Notes: generated from the letters alone by a model not told the origin. DNA of 64,000 nucleotides from Anoplopoma fimbria (GCF_027596085.1 NC_072456.1:24001718-24065717), one strand, 5' to 3'; counted from the first letter of the stretch, positions 10,697 to 24,899 are shown. A program made the numbers and translations.

Positions 10697-11776
10697 TGTG
10701 TGGCATTGCTTTCATAATATAATGCACTAAGATTTTGCTCTAATTATATTTTTGTCTGTATTGTTTGTCTGTCAGGAAAACTCATTTTCCAATTTTTATT
10801 ATATCATATTATATTGGGGTTGCTTGCAGAATAGATGTGTTATGTCCTGAGCGATTGTTGTGCACAAAGATTTTTCATTCTCTTAAATGGAAATGGTAGA
10901 AAAAAAAGACAGAAAATCCATTTCTGTTGTACTGAAAAATGAAAGTGTGTCAGAGAACCGTTCATGTGTGAGCGCCAGGGCTTAAATGAAACTGTAAGAT
11001 TTGTTCTTCTGGACAGAAAAAGAACTTCTAGATTTTGATGTGTACAAAGAGTGAGATTATTTGAATTGAATCATCTTGAGAAAACAATATTTGATTACAT
11101 TTTGAATAGTTTATTTTACAAAATCATTAATAACAAAGAAAAACTACAATTTGAACAAAAGCAGAAGGATAATCCATGGAGGAATGATGAAAGATGTAAC
11201 ATCGTCAGTTTCACTGCTGCTCCAAAATTTTGATGAATAAGAGTATCTGTAAAATAAAACATATGTTTTAGGAAAAGCAGCTACTCACATTATGGTTGAT
11301 AAGATAAGTTGTCATGACATCTGTGACTTTCCTGTTAGGTTTATTGAGATTTTTAGTAAGCAAGAAAGATGAAAAAACCTACGTGGACTCTTTATATGTT
11401 AAAGGGAAAATTTGCCGCCTTTTATGTGGATGTCCCATCAGTGCTGATGGTATATTTGCTTCATACATTTGACCAAGAAAGCTGAGTACGCAGCTGCAAA
11501 GAGAAAGCAGTCCAGAGCCATCATTTGACGTGACTGTGACGACTTGCGTGCAATGCATCCATTTACATGTGGGCACTGCTGATGCGACTACAATTACCAT
11601 CGACATAATAGGACGTCCACATAAGAGTTGGCTAATTCTCCCTTTAATGCTCAACAAAAGATAGTTACAAAAAATGTATAAAACAAAAACTACAGCTGGA
11701 GGAACAATGCACTTAACATCCCAGGCTGAAGTTTATCAGTGTGAAAAGCTTTGTGCGTAACACACTTACCCGTCTG
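10697..11776. other. Intergenic between gpx4 copy 2 and polr2e 3' end
   Basis: Transcripts of gpx4 copy 2 and polr2e converge here. The sequence is A/T-rich with no coding signal. Its first ~200 bp are homologous to the flanks of copies 1 and 3. Downstream of gpx4 copy 3 only the block near 20780-20850 (containing CATGTGTGAGCGCCAGGGCT) matches here, at about 10920-11000. Confidence 0.5.
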
Positions 11777-14243
<2,467 letters not shown>

Positions 14244-14370
14244 ATCGTCTCAAATGTTTCCCCTGCTGTAGATTTTTTTTATTTAAAGTTTATTAGTGTT
14301 GTTGTCAGTGTATCCGCTTCGCTCCTCAGGGACAACGCGACGCACGTTTTCGAAGATGGACGCACGCTGA

Positions 14371-14378
14371 TGACGTCA
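14371..14378. promoter_or_regulatory. CRE palindrome (TGACGTCA) upstream of polr2e
   Basis: A perfect 8-bp CREB/ATF palindrome lies about 130 bp upstream of the polr2e ATG, in a short GC-richer stretch (14318-14400) with several CpGs (GGACAACGCGACGCACG). This stretch is the probable core promoter. A CRE near the start is common in housekeeping promoters; function here is inferred. Confidence 0.55.
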
Positions 14379-14439
14379 ACGCTGAGTGGGAGGAGCTTGA
14401 CGAATAACTACGTTTTGTAAAATATAATAAAACATTTTT

Positions 14440-14515
14440 TATTATCTATGCAGCAATACTAGTAATTATTTTATAATTGTAAACATATTAAGACAAAGAG
14501 TGATAATTATTATTA

Positions 14516-14587
<72 letters not shown>

Positions 14588-14747
14588 CTGTGCAGCAATA
14601 CTAGTATTATTTTATAATTGTAAACATACTGAGACAAAGAGTGATAATTATTATTATTAAAATTATTATTATATTATTATATTATTATTATTATTATCTG
14701 TGCAGCAATACAATACTAGATAATTATAATTTTTGAAAAAAGTGATA

Positions 14748-14780
<33 letters not shown>

Positions 14781-14923
14781 GTGCAGCAATACTAGTAATT
14801 AATTGTATTACTGAGACAAAGAGTGATAATTATTTAAAATAATATATATATATTATTATTATCTGTGCAGCAATACTAGTAATTATTTTATAATTGTAAC
14901 CATACTGAGACAAAGAGTGATTA

Positions 14924-14985
<62 letters not shown>

Positions 14986-15056
14986 CTGTGCAGCAATACT
15001 AGTATTATTTTATAATTGTAACCATACTGAGACAAAGAGTGATAATTATTTTATTA

Positions 15057-15088
<32 letters not shown>

Positions 15089-15243
15089 CTGTGCAGCAAT
15101 ACTAGTATTATTTTATAATTGTAACCATACTGAGACAAAGAGTGATAATTATTTAAAAAAAAGATAAATATTATTATTATTATTATCTGTGCAGCAATAC
15201 TAGTAATTAACTGTAACTATACTGAGACAAAGAGTGATAATTA

Positions 15244-15288
<45 letters not shown>

Positions 15289-15360
15289 CTGTAACATACT
15301 GAGACAATACTAGATAATTATTTTATAATTGTAATTATACTGAGACAAAGAGTGATATTA

Positions 15361-15428
<68 letters not shown>

Positions 15429-15513
15429 CTGTGGGAGCAATATTAGTAATTAACTGTAACTATACTGAGACAAAGAGTGATAATTATTTTTAAAAAAAAA
15501 AAAATATAATATT

Positions 15514-15550
<37 letters not shown>

Positions 15551-15632
15551 ATTATTATTATCTGTGCAGCAATACTAGTCATTACTTTATAATTGTAACC
15601 ATACTGAGACAAAGAGTGATAATTATTATTTT
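14440..15632. repeat. Compound minisatellite: ~60-bp unit joined by (ATT)n tracts, about 11 copies
   Basis: A unit built from CTGTGCAGCAATACTAGTAA, TTTTATAATTGTAACCATAC and TGAGACAAAGAGTGATAATT recurs near 14446, 14588, 14698, 14779, 14863, 14986, 15087, 15186, 15290 (degenerate), 15428 and 15558. Between units are ATT/TAT tracts of very different length (from about 10 to about 80 bp), and an (AT)n tract at 15518-15546. The unit sequence is well conserved while the spacer lengths vary. It lies in the 3.75-kb interval between polr2e and gpx4 copy 3. Confidence 0.9.
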
Positions 15633-15767
15633 TAAAAAAGAAGTTATATTCTGAAAGTTTTCTATCCGCCTGTTTCCGCTCCGCAGTTTCACAACAACCT
15701 GCGTGGCGGAGTGAGAAGCTACATTGTCGCATCTCTCAGATTAAATGTGGCCTCTTCAGTGAACACA

Positions 15768-15860
15768 ATGAGGCCTTTGTGTTCTCTTTTGATATTTGGG
15801 GCTGTGGTGAGCAGTGGTGCGCTCCTGACCACGGTACTGTACTTTGTTTTATCCCAAACG
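15768..15860 (+). other. Candidate orphan first coding exon (signal-anchor-like)
   Basis: An ATG at 15768 opens 31 codons that end exactly at a GTAAAG donor-like site (15861). The product starts MRPLCSLLIFGAVVSSGALL and continues hydrophobic to VLSQT, like a signal peptide or type II membrane anchor. The 100 bp upstream are GC-richer than the surrounding satellite and contain CTATCCGCCTGTTTCCGCTC. No downstream exon was found before gpx4 copy 3, and the frame stops 6 nt into the putative intron. I do not recognise the protein. It could be the stranded first exon of a gene broken by the duplications, or chance. Confidence 0.25.
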
Positions 15861-16025
15861 GTAAAGTAAACCTATAACCTATCCTGTGTACATGTGATCT
15901 ATTGGGAATGATCATTTGGTAAAGTGGCACTCTGTTCATGCTGTATTGCTCCTCGTGGCTTTGTTGGGTCATCATTCAGTTTAAAAACATTTCTTTTTTT
16001 ATTTCTTTTTTTTTTTTTAAGATTA

Positions 16026-16119
16026 GATTCAACTTTACAAGTACTAGAACAAGGAAATGCAGTTTTAGCATCTAACCAGAAGTGCAAAAGAAGCAGTAAA
16101 GGTGCAGTGTGCTGGATAA

Positions 16120-16168
<49 letters not shown>

Positions 16169-16622
16169 ACTCAGGTAGTACAATTAAGTATATATCTGTA
16201 TATTATTTAATTAAGGGTGATGCAGTGTGCTGGATAAATAACAGATAAATAACAGTATAAATAGTAATATATTTCTTGTAGATTCAACTTTACAAGTACT
16301 AGAACAAGGAAATGCAGTTTTAGCATCTAACCAGAAGTGCAAAAGAAGCAGTAAAGGTGCAGTGTGCTGGATAAATAACAGATAAATAGTAATATATTTA
16401 TTGTGCGTCATCATGGTTATAAACACTACTCAGGTAGTACAATTAAGTATATATCTGTATATTATTTAATTAAGGGTGATGCAGTGTGCTGGATAAATAA
16501 CAGATAAATAACAGTATAAATAGTAATATATTTATTGTGCGTCATCATGGTTATAAACACTACTCAGGTAGTACAATTAAGTATATATCTGTATATTATT
16601 TAATTAAGGGTGATGCAGTGTG
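16026..16622. repeat. Complex tandem repeat, ~260-bp period with a 133-bp sub-repeat
   Basis: A ~95-bp block (starting ATTCAACTTTACAAGTACTA) occurs at about 16026 and 16279. A second block (starting ACACTACTCAGGTAGTACAA and running through TTAATTAAGGGTGATGCAGT) occurs at 16164, 16423 and 16557, the last copy truncated at 16618. The first copy also carries an ATA trinucleotide array (about 16121-16163). Copies are nearly identical, which implies recent expansion. Confidence 0.85.
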
Positions 16623-17997
16623 AAGAGTATTTCAAAGGTCGGCCCGTGTATATAAGCCTGGTTTATAACACCGGATGTTCCTGCAGCAGCAGCACCCATC
16701 ATGTGACAGCTGGTGTCAGCTGATAGGCTTATCAGTCTGAGAAATACAGCAACATGTACAGTTGTTGAAAGGTTTTATAACACAAGGTCCTTGTCTGTTT
16801 CAGCTGATCTCTTATTATACACGCAATTTGAATGGATTTCAGTTTTCCAGCATCCCTTTAAGCAAAGAAATATGAAAACTATCATAACAAAATATTCATC
16901 TTCATAGAAACTATACACGGAAAGTAAATGTAGTGGAATCGGAGTGTAAAGTCATCTAAAAATGAATCGACTCAAGTGAAGTATGAGTGTGTTCAAGTTG
17001 TAAATAAATACAAAACTGGAGTAAATATACTTTATTTCTTTCCTTTCTTGCAAACTAGTTCACCATCATGCAAAAATAAGTTTATACTACCTCTATAAAT
17101 ATATTAGTCTTTATTCCATATCCTCAATTGACAATAGAATATGTCTTAAATATGAATCACTTTCCCTCTCAAAACATTTATTATATTTATTATTATTGTT
17201 ATTTGCTATTGTTATATTTCATTAGTCATTTTCATGTATATATTGTTTTGGCTACTTACTTGTATATTGTGAATCATACAGTAAAGTACCTTATTAGAGC
17301 AGATATATTATAACCATGACGCATGATTCCCACGTAGGCATGTCTGAGAATTTGGTAATAATCTTGTAAAAATCTGCTTTATTGTGCAATGCTTTGTCTT
17401 GTGGTTCTTATGGTATTACATTGAATTATTCTTTCTGATTGGTTTAAACACCAATTCTTTTGTTTTTCCAGCTTATGATTATTTTGTAGAATGTGTTTTC
17501 GTCTGAGCCTTTGTGACTTTTATATTGGGGAGATTTAGGAGGTTATGTGTGCTGATTCACTGATGCAACATTTTTGATTAAAAAAATAAATAAAAAGCTC
17601 ATTGCATAATGAGTATTACGTATTTGTTCAGACTGTTGCCCTTTACCCTGGCCCCATGAGATCCAATCCCACATGGCTTATTTCTTTTTTGCTTTTATAA
17701 GGCTTTAACTCTCTTGGCGAGGTTGTGATAATGCCGTGGACTGTAGACCGGGGTGCATGTGCGTGGCTGATGTTGATTTATTAGTCAGCAGCAGAAGAGA
17801 GGGACCTATTGGAGAATCCCAGCCTATCAATTCTGTTAATGATCATCCCGTTCCCTTTTACATGAGGACAGTGGCCCGTCTGCCATCTCTCAGTAGTGGG
17901 TTTGGGGTCTGAGAAGTGAGGGTGTAGTTGAAGGAACTCAGGCGGTTCACAGATTTGATCGCTTTCTGCCTTCAGAGGACCTTACTGAAGGGCCGAC
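16623..17997 (+). promoter_or_regulatory. Upstream region of gpx4 copy 3
   Basis: No gene is supported here. The proximal 250 bp hold an inverted CCAAT (ATTGG near 17809), a Maf-type half site in TTAGTCAGCAGC near 17780, and an acceptor-like TTTCTGCCTTCAG near 17962-17974, which could mean an upstream noncoding exon. A TATATAAG motif near 16649 is 1.35 kb from the start codon, and its relation to gpx4 is unknown. The start codon has an in-frame TGA 12 nt upstream (17986-17988), which fixes the ATG at 17998 as the first possible start. Confidence 0.4.
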
Positions 17998-20324
17998 ATG
18001 CGGCTCTTAGGGTCCACTGTCCTTTTCTCTGTCCTGCTGCAGGCTATGGTAAGAAAAAACCAGATTAGGACTGATGGTTTTTTGTTGCAGCGCTGGAACT
18101 TACGTTTGTACAAAGTCAGATTTTGTTGAACTGAATTGATCATTAAATGTGTTCTTTGTTTTTATTTTCATTTATTTTGATGTATTTATGATATTTGTAT
18201 ACATTATTAAATGAGTTGCACACATAACTCTTATTACTCTTTCTAATGATGCATTATCAGGGGAAATACTTATATCTGCTGGAACATAAATGTCTTGTTC
18301 TCTATTATTCATGAAGCAGGATAAAAGTGCAGTTTGAAATTAAGCTCCCATCACTAAATTTTAATTTTTTTTCTCCTTACAGTCTGCTCCGACAGAGGAC
18401 TGGCAGACGGCCACGTCTATTTATAACTTCTCAGCGATAGATATTGATGGCAACTTGGTCTCCCTAGAAAAATACAGGTAAATCTATCTTTTTTTTTTCA
18501 ATTTCAATTTAAACACAACATTAACTCAACATTTTAATATAATAATGATATATATAGAGTATCAAAATGACATGTTGCCACCCTAAATTTGCTTCAGTAT
18601 CCCATTAAGTAAGCCAACCATTGCTTAAACATGATATACATGTGTGTCTTTGTGTTTTCAGGGGGGATGTTGTCATCATCACCAACGTTGCCTCTAAATG
18701 AGGTAAAACCCCAATAAACTACTCTCAGTTTGCTGACATGCACGCCAGGTACGCTGAGAGAGGTTTACACATCCTTGCCTTCCCTTCTAACCAGTTTGGG
18801 AACCAGGTATGTAACACATTTTATTACATCGAAATGCTACATCAGGCAATTTAACACAAGCTTGTGATCTGAAAAGTGTCATGTTACTGGCAATGTTACA
18901 TTATCATATTCTTTAACCACAAAGGTGGAAGATTTTATATACAAAACATTTTCCTACCATCCTATTTGCAGAAGATGTGTCACCGCACGAAAGCAAGCTC
19001 ATAATGTAGTAAATTAAAGATATACAATTGGTCGTTTTTGGGGTGAAGTATTGCTTTTAGCCCTCCTTTGTTTTATCAGCATTGTTTTATTAGGAGACTT
19101 TAACCAGCGTGCGGGACTTGAATAATTCTGATCAGTTCTATTAATTCTCACAACTTGTTTTATTTTGAAGGAGCCCGGCAATGAAACTCAGATCAAGCAG
19201 TTTGCCAGTTCCTACAACGCTCGCTTTGCCATGTTCAGTAAGATCGATGTGAACGGGGATACCGCTCATCCTCTGTGGAAGTGGCTGAAAGAGCAGCCCA
19301 ACGGGGGAGGCTTCATGGGAAAGTAAGTGTTGATGTTATAACAGGTTTATTGAAACTATAATGACATCATGCGTAGAGCCACATCCTCTAAAAAACATTT
19401 TTTAACCAATTATTATTTTCTAACCTGTGATTTGTTTTCATTCCTGCAGTAGCATCAAGTGGAATTTCACCAAGGTAAATATTTTTTATCTGTTATTTAT
19501 TATATATTTAGACTGAAAATGATTCACATTCCTGTATTCTTTATTTTTCTCTATAGTGTGTTTACTATTATGAGAGTACAGAATACTTATTAGAAGAAGC
19601 CTGTAAATGCTTTTAAAACGGTGTTTCATTCCGTTCACTGTGTTTGAGTTTTCTCTTTTTTTTCTCTTTCTCTCTAGTTTTTGATCAACAGAGAGGGTCA
19701 GGTGATGAAGAGATACGGACCCCTGGATGATCCAAGTGTAAGTACTTTGCCACAGATACTATAGTGTACAAATACTGACTAGCACTCTTTGTATATCTTT
19801 TTTTCTTAAACCTTTCTGATGTTGCTGTGTAATTATTTGCATTCAGAGACCTGGTGACACTGGGTTCTTGTACAAATCCTTTCTGTTTTTCGATAAATCT
19901 TTTCTGTTTTTGTACAATTTTTTTCAGTTTTTTACAATTCTGTTCAGTTTTTGTACCAATATTTATTATTTTTTATTTTTTGTACAAATCCTTTTAGTTT
20001 TTTCCATGTTTTCCACGTGAAAAGGTCCAGATATAACATTGTGTACATGATGCATAAGTTGAATGAATGTACAAAAGGGCAAGAATGGGAAAGGATTTTG
20101 GATTTAACATGAATTGACTTTTCATATAAACTGACTCTTACTATTTCTAGTCCATAATTGTTGAAAACAGAGCAAGATTTGTGTGTTACTGTAACTTCAC
20201 ATAAAATACACAAATTATTATGTCCCTCCAGGTGTTAATACACTTTCATTAGGACAATTGATATCAACTTCTGCTCTTGCTTTCGTTCCAGGTGGTGGAG
20301 AAGGATCTTCCCCTATACCTGTAA
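17998..20324 (+). CDS. gpx4: Phospholipid hydroperoxide glutathione peroxidase 4, copy 3 (complete selenoprotein)
   Basis: This monomeric selenoenzyme reduces lipid hydroperoxides in membranes with glutathione and protects against ferroptosis. Seven exons join in phase: 17998-18048, 18383-18477, 18662-18806, 19171-19322, 19450-19474, 19678-19737 and 20292-20324. They encode 186 residues. Exon 1 encodes a hydrophobic leader starting [17 protein letters not shown], a secretory or mitochondrial-type N-terminus. Sec62 is TGA 18699-18701 in NVASKUGKT. The other catalytic residues are Gln97 (FGNQEPG), Trp152 and Asn153 (KWNFTKFLI), with the family's spacing from Sec. The C-terminus is [14 protein letters not shown]. 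It has no lesion and keeps all four catalytic residues, unlike copies 1 and 2, so it is the best candidate for the functional gene. The 25-nt exon 5 is unusually small but kept in all copies. The SECIS follows at about 20427-20490. Head-to-head neighbour: polr2e. Confidence 0.95.
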
Positions 20325-20426
20325 ACGCCTCATGGATGACTGACGCCTCACTCACTGATCTTCTCTCCTATTCGCTCTTTTCTCTGCCTCTCCGAGCACC
20401 AGTGGACATAGTTTGGTTCCAACCCA

Positions 20427-20490
20427 GAACCAGTGACGGTCTGTTCATAAACCCGCATGGCGGACAGAGCAGACCTGATGAAAATGGCGT
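20427..20490 (+). promoter_or_regulatory. SECIS element, gpx4 copy 3 3' UTR
   Basis: TGAC at 20434-20437, an AAA apical motif, a CCGC/GCGG mini-helix and TGAT at 20476-20479. By eye it is identical to the elements of copies 1 and 2. It sits about 110 nt after the TAA stop. Confidence 0.9.
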
Positions 20491-20639
20491 GCAAACCTCC
20501 TGGGAGGAATACCAAGCTAGCATTCATTTGGTTCTCTGGAGAGAAATAGAAAGGATCCCTAAAATGGATCATTACCTCTTTTAGTAGATTAATGTGTGGC
20601 ATTGTTTTCATAATAAAATGCAATAAGATTTTGCTCTAA

Positions 20640-22200
20640 TGATATTTGTGTCAGGAAAACACATTTTTCCAAGTTATATTATATTGATATTGCTTGTAGA
20701 ATAGATGCGTTTGGATATTTCATGATGTTTAACGGAAAAGGTAGAAAAAAGACAGAAAATCCATTTCTGTCACACTGAAAAATTCAAGTGTGTCAGAGAA
20801 CCATTCATGTGTGAGCGCCAGGGCTTAAAATGAAACTGTGAGATTTGTTCTTCTGGGTAGAAAAATGATCAATGTCACGGTTTTATCTTTTGGATATTGG
20901 ACCCATAGCACAGCAACTCAATACCTAGACGACTGGCACAGTGTTGATTTTAACACAGTAGAGATAGTTTTAGGGACACAGATTGGACATTTAGACTATT
21001 CCATACAAACTCAAATTGCATATACAGTAAATGAAAAAACTCACACAACATTCATTTTGTCCTGCATCAGAAACGTACAAGGAGTCAAAAGATTACATTT
21101 CCCTCTTCTTTGCATTTGCCTGGTGAATTCCTGTGTAGTTTAACCTTTTCAGGCCACCAAGAATAATTCAAAATAAATAAATGTAAAATGGGAAAAATCC
21201 CTTTCTGATTGTGCTGCTCAGAATCATGGACGTGTGACCAGGAGACGTGGCTTCGTATGAAAGAATTGCAAGCAAAAAAACTTGCCTAATTTAGACGAAC
21301 TAGACTAATTTAGACTTATAAAGCCATAAAAAAGTATATATTAAAATATTCCAGCAGAGAAATAATCTTTCTTTACACTAAAAAACGACATATGTTTGTC
21401 AATAATTCTATATGGACTTTGATTGAAATATAGTAGGGTTTACCAAAAAAAGAGATAGAAAAATCAGACTTCATGTTGATATTGTTAAGAGATTACACAA
21501 AGTGTTATCTACATTAATACTCATTAATCTGCTAGTATAAATGACTTCTAATTATACCACTAGTTCTTGGCTATAAAAAGTAGTACGTGTCAACAAATAA
21601 ACCAATGATAATAGTGTTCTTTACACTTGAATAAACATCTCCTGTTTTTAAACCAAAAACTTACATTTTGTCAAGGATATCCAACGTAAAATAAGCTGGA
21701 AATGTACGTGCAATACCGCATGATCAATATGCAGAAGTCAAAAGGTCAGAGCTAGGATGAAAACTTTAGCACTTGATGGGCAGACAGCAGGACAGAGCGC
21801 AGGACGAGAGGGGGACTATGTGCTTACATCATGATGCTTGGTGCTCAAACATGGACGACGTATTCCTCATGTTGATTTCGGCCATATTATCTGCATTGTT
21901 TACATTCCTTATGATGCAAATTCAAAAAATGCCCTACAGGAATGTACTACTGTTTTCGTTTTTTTGTTTGTCATGTGTTTGTTGTGTTACAAATGGGCTA
22001 CGACTGACAGGATGGACAGAATGCAATAGATGTCATGTGTACAGAATGAACAGCATAACAGATACAACACATTCAATGTATATGACATAAATGATTCATA
22101 TAATAAGAGTAGTAAGCAGAGTAACGAAGGAAAAAAATAATAAGACTACTTATAATAACAGCAGCAATTATTATAGTAGAATTATAATTATGAAATAGGG
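20640..22200. other. Intergenic, no gene seen
   Basis: This is A/T-rich with scattered short frames of up to 105 codons (20838-21143, 21773-22090) that show no domain, no splice support and no recognisable family. The first ~230 bp are homologous to the flank of gpx4 copy 2. The end (22120-22200) is rich in AATA/TAGTA microsatellite-like sequence. Confidence 0.5.
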
Positions 22201-22411
22201 AATAGTAATAGTAATGTGATTAATAATAATAATCGAAGTAGCAGTGGGTGTCAGCCGGGTCACAGCAGGAGGCACGACTACGGTCCAGGTACCACAAGGA
22301 TTCATGGAAACCTGCAAAGCGAGAAAGCAAAAAGGGCTTCAGGGTGGAAGCAAAGCTAATATGCGTAATGGTACAGGTAATAGTAATAGTAATGTGACTA
22401 ATAATAATAAT
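22201..22411. repeat. 145-bp insert between 33-bp direct repeats
   Basis: AATAGTAATAGTAATGTGA followed by (T/C)TAATAATAATAAT occurs at 22201-22233 and 22379-22411, with one mismatch in 33 bp. Between them lies non-repetitive sequence containing GTGTCAGCCGGGTCACAGCA. This looks like a target-site or slippage duplication around a short retroposed or LINE-associated segment. Confidence 0.6.
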
Positions 22412-22862
22412 GGTAGAAACTCCACTGGCTTCCCGTCCCACAACGGATCCAGTACAAAGTCCTGCTCCTCACCCACAAAGCCCTCCATAATCAGGCCCCC
22501 TCCTACCTCACCGACCTGCTCCATCACCACACTCCGTCCCGTCGGCTCCGCTCCTCTGATGCCAACCTCCTATCTCTGCCAGTCAGGACCAAGCACCGGA
22601 CATGGGGCGACAGGGCATTCTCCATAGCTGCCCCCTCACTCTGGAACTCTCTCCCCAAACACATCCGAGACTGCAATAATCTTTCAATGTTCAAATCAGA
22701 AATCAAAACTCACCTCTTCAAAACTGCTTTTAATGTCTGACTAATGCTGTGTGTTTTAAGTTTTTAGTGTGTAGCTTTTAAATGCTGTTTTTAAATGTCT
22801 GTAAAGCGTCTTTGAGTACTCTGAAAAGCGCTCTATAAATAAAATGTATTATTATTATTATT
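22412..22862 (+). mobile_element. L2-like LINE, 3' end
   Basis: The + strand encodes the C-terminal end of an L2/CR1-group reverse transcriptase protein, in shifted frames: LLLTHKALHNQAPSYLTDLL, then SLWNSLPKHIRDC and FKSEIKTHLFKTAF before a stop near 22741. The 3' UTR ends AAAGCGCTCTATAAATAAAA followed by (ATT)n, the usual tail form of this group in fish. The element is strongly 5'-truncated. Confidence 0.8.
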
Positions 22863-22964
22863 ATAACTGAAATGCATCCACTCTGATTCCCATCAGTGCA
22901 CAACTTGACCTCTGCAAGTGACTCCAAGAGCATCCAAGAGGACATGCAGAGCTCCTGGCTGCAA

Positions 22965-23576
22965 GTTATGGAGGACGACAAATGACATAAGTATAAATAG
23001 ATAAATAAATAAATGCATAAATAATTGTATAAATAAATACAGGAATAAATAAATAAATGCTTAAATAAATGTACAGTACCAGTCAAAAGTTTGGACACAC
23101 CTTCTCATTCAACTACTTTGAAGAATGTAAAATATAAAACATATTCTGGTTTGTTGAGCATTTGTTTGTTTACCACATAATTCCATATGTGTTCCTTCAT
23201 AGTTTGGATGTCTTCAATATTAATCTACAATGTAGAAAAAAATAAAAATAAAGAAAAACCATTGAATGAGAAGGTGTGTCCAAACTTTTGACTATTACTG
23301 TATAAATACAGAAATGAATAAATAAATGAATAAATGTAGGTGAAAAGAAATGTAGAAATAAATTATTATTATTAACTTTTAACTTTTATTTATCTATAGA
23401 TTAATGTATTAATTTCTATATTTATTTCAGCATTTACTTATTTATTTATACTTTTATTTATTTATTTCAGTATTTATTTAAGCATTTATTTATTCTGTTA
23501 CTTATTTATTTCTCTATTCAAACATTTATCCAAGCATTTATTTATGTATTCCTCTATTTATTCATACAATTTATTT

Positions 23577-23607
<31 letters not shown>

Positions 23608-24679
23608 TACTTATGCCATTTTTCGTCCTCCATAGAAGTTCCCTTAACTTTTAACTTTTATTTATTTATCTATAGATTAATGTATTCATTTCTATATTTA
23701 TTTCAGCATTTACTTATTTATTTATACTTTTATTTATTTATTTCAGTATTTATTTAAGCATTTATTTATTCTTTTACTTATTTATTTCTCTATTCAAACA
23801 TTTATCCAAGCATTTATTTATGTATTCCTCTATTTATTCATACAATTATTTATGCATTTATTTATTTATTTATTTATTTATTTATACTTATGTCATTTTT
23901 CGTCCTCCATAGAAAGTTCCCTTAACTTTTAACTTTTATTTATTTATCTATAGATTAATGTATTCATTTCTATATTTATTTCAGCATTTACTTATTTATT
24001 TATACTTTTATTTATTTATTTCAGTATTTATTTAAGCATTTATTTATTCTTTTACTTATCTATTTCTCTCGTCAAACATTTATCCAAGCATTTATTTATT
24101 TATTTATAGAAAGTTCCCTTAACTTTTATTTATTTATTAATCCTTTTATTTATTATCTATATTAATGTATTAATTTCTATATTTATTTCAGCATTTACTT
24201 ATTTATTTATTCTTTTATTTATTAATCCTTTTATTTATTATCTATATTAATGTATTATTTTATATTTCTATATTTATTTCAGCATTTACTTATTTATCCA
24301 AGCATTTATTTATTTTTATTTATATTTATTAATCCTTTTATTTATTATCTATATTAATTTATTTTATTTATTTAAGCATTTATTTATTCTTTTTTTACTT
24401 ATTGTATTAATTCTATATTTAAACATTTATTTAAGCATTTATTTATTCTTTTTTATTTATTTCCTCTATTTATTCATACAATTATTTATGCATTTATTTA
24501 TTTATTTATTTATTTAAGTTCCCTTACTTTTATTTATTTATCTTTATTTCTATATTTATTTCAGCATTTACTTATTTATTTATCTTTTATTTATTTTTAT
24601 TTATTTATCTATTTATTTATTAATGTATTTATTTCTATATTTATTTCTAGCATTTATTTTATTTATTTATTCTTTTATT

Positions 24680-24714
<35 letters not shown>

Positions 24715-24827
24715 GCATTTATTTATTCTTTTACTTATTTATTCCTCTATTCAAACATCTATCCAAGCATTTATTTATGTATTCCTCTATTTATTCATAC
24801 AATTATTTATTTATTTATTTATTTATA

Positions 24828-24875
<48 letters not shown>

Positions 24876-24899
24876 CTTATATCATTTTTCGTCCTCCAT
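22965..24899. repeat. TTTA-rich tandem array (~275-bp unit) with one inverted unit
   Basis: Units begin with GAAGTTCCCTTAACTTTTAA and end with ATTTTTCGTCCTCCATAG. Starts are seen near 23635, 23911, 24113, 24515 (partial) and 24900. Interiors are dominated by ATTTATTT with landmarks such as TTTCAGCATTTACTTATTTA. The first segment (22965-23070) is in the opposite orientation: ATGGAGGACGACAAATGACA is the complement of the unit's end. The array is thus flanked by inverted ends about 1.9 kb apart. An (AT)n run lies at about 24835-24872. A Tc1-type MITE is inserted near the turn-around. Confidence 0.8.
23074..23300. mobile_element. Tc1/mariner-type MITE, 227 bp
   Basis: It begins CAGTACCAGTCAAAAGTTTG and ends with the inverted counterpart CAAACTTTTGACTATTACTG, so terminal inverted repeats of about 35-40 bp face each other (TTTGGACACACCTTCTCATT is mirrored). 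It is flanked by TA on both sides (23072-23073, 23301-23302), the Tc1/mariner target duplication. There is no transposase reading frame, so it is non-autonomous. Confidence 0.92.

Noticed and set aside
14440..15632. CRISPR-like repeat/spacer array
   Set aside because: The regular look comes from a minisatellite with ATT spacers in a vertebrate genome; spacers are simple repeats, not unique sequences.
16649..16656. TATATAAG as the gpx4 copy 3 TATA box
   Set aside because: It is 1.35 kb from the start codon with repeats just upstream and no linked exon; the motif is expected often in such A/T-rich DNA.
20258..20584. 108-codon + strand frame and its two 82-codon relatives at 2737 and 10448, as genes
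   Set aside because: They lie in the gpx4 3' UTR over the SECIS, and DNA identity between the copies explains them. Kept only as an observation.
21773..22090. 105-codon frame with a hydrophobic stretch
   Set aside because: No recognisable family, weak start context and overlap with A/T-rich repeats; not supported as a gene.
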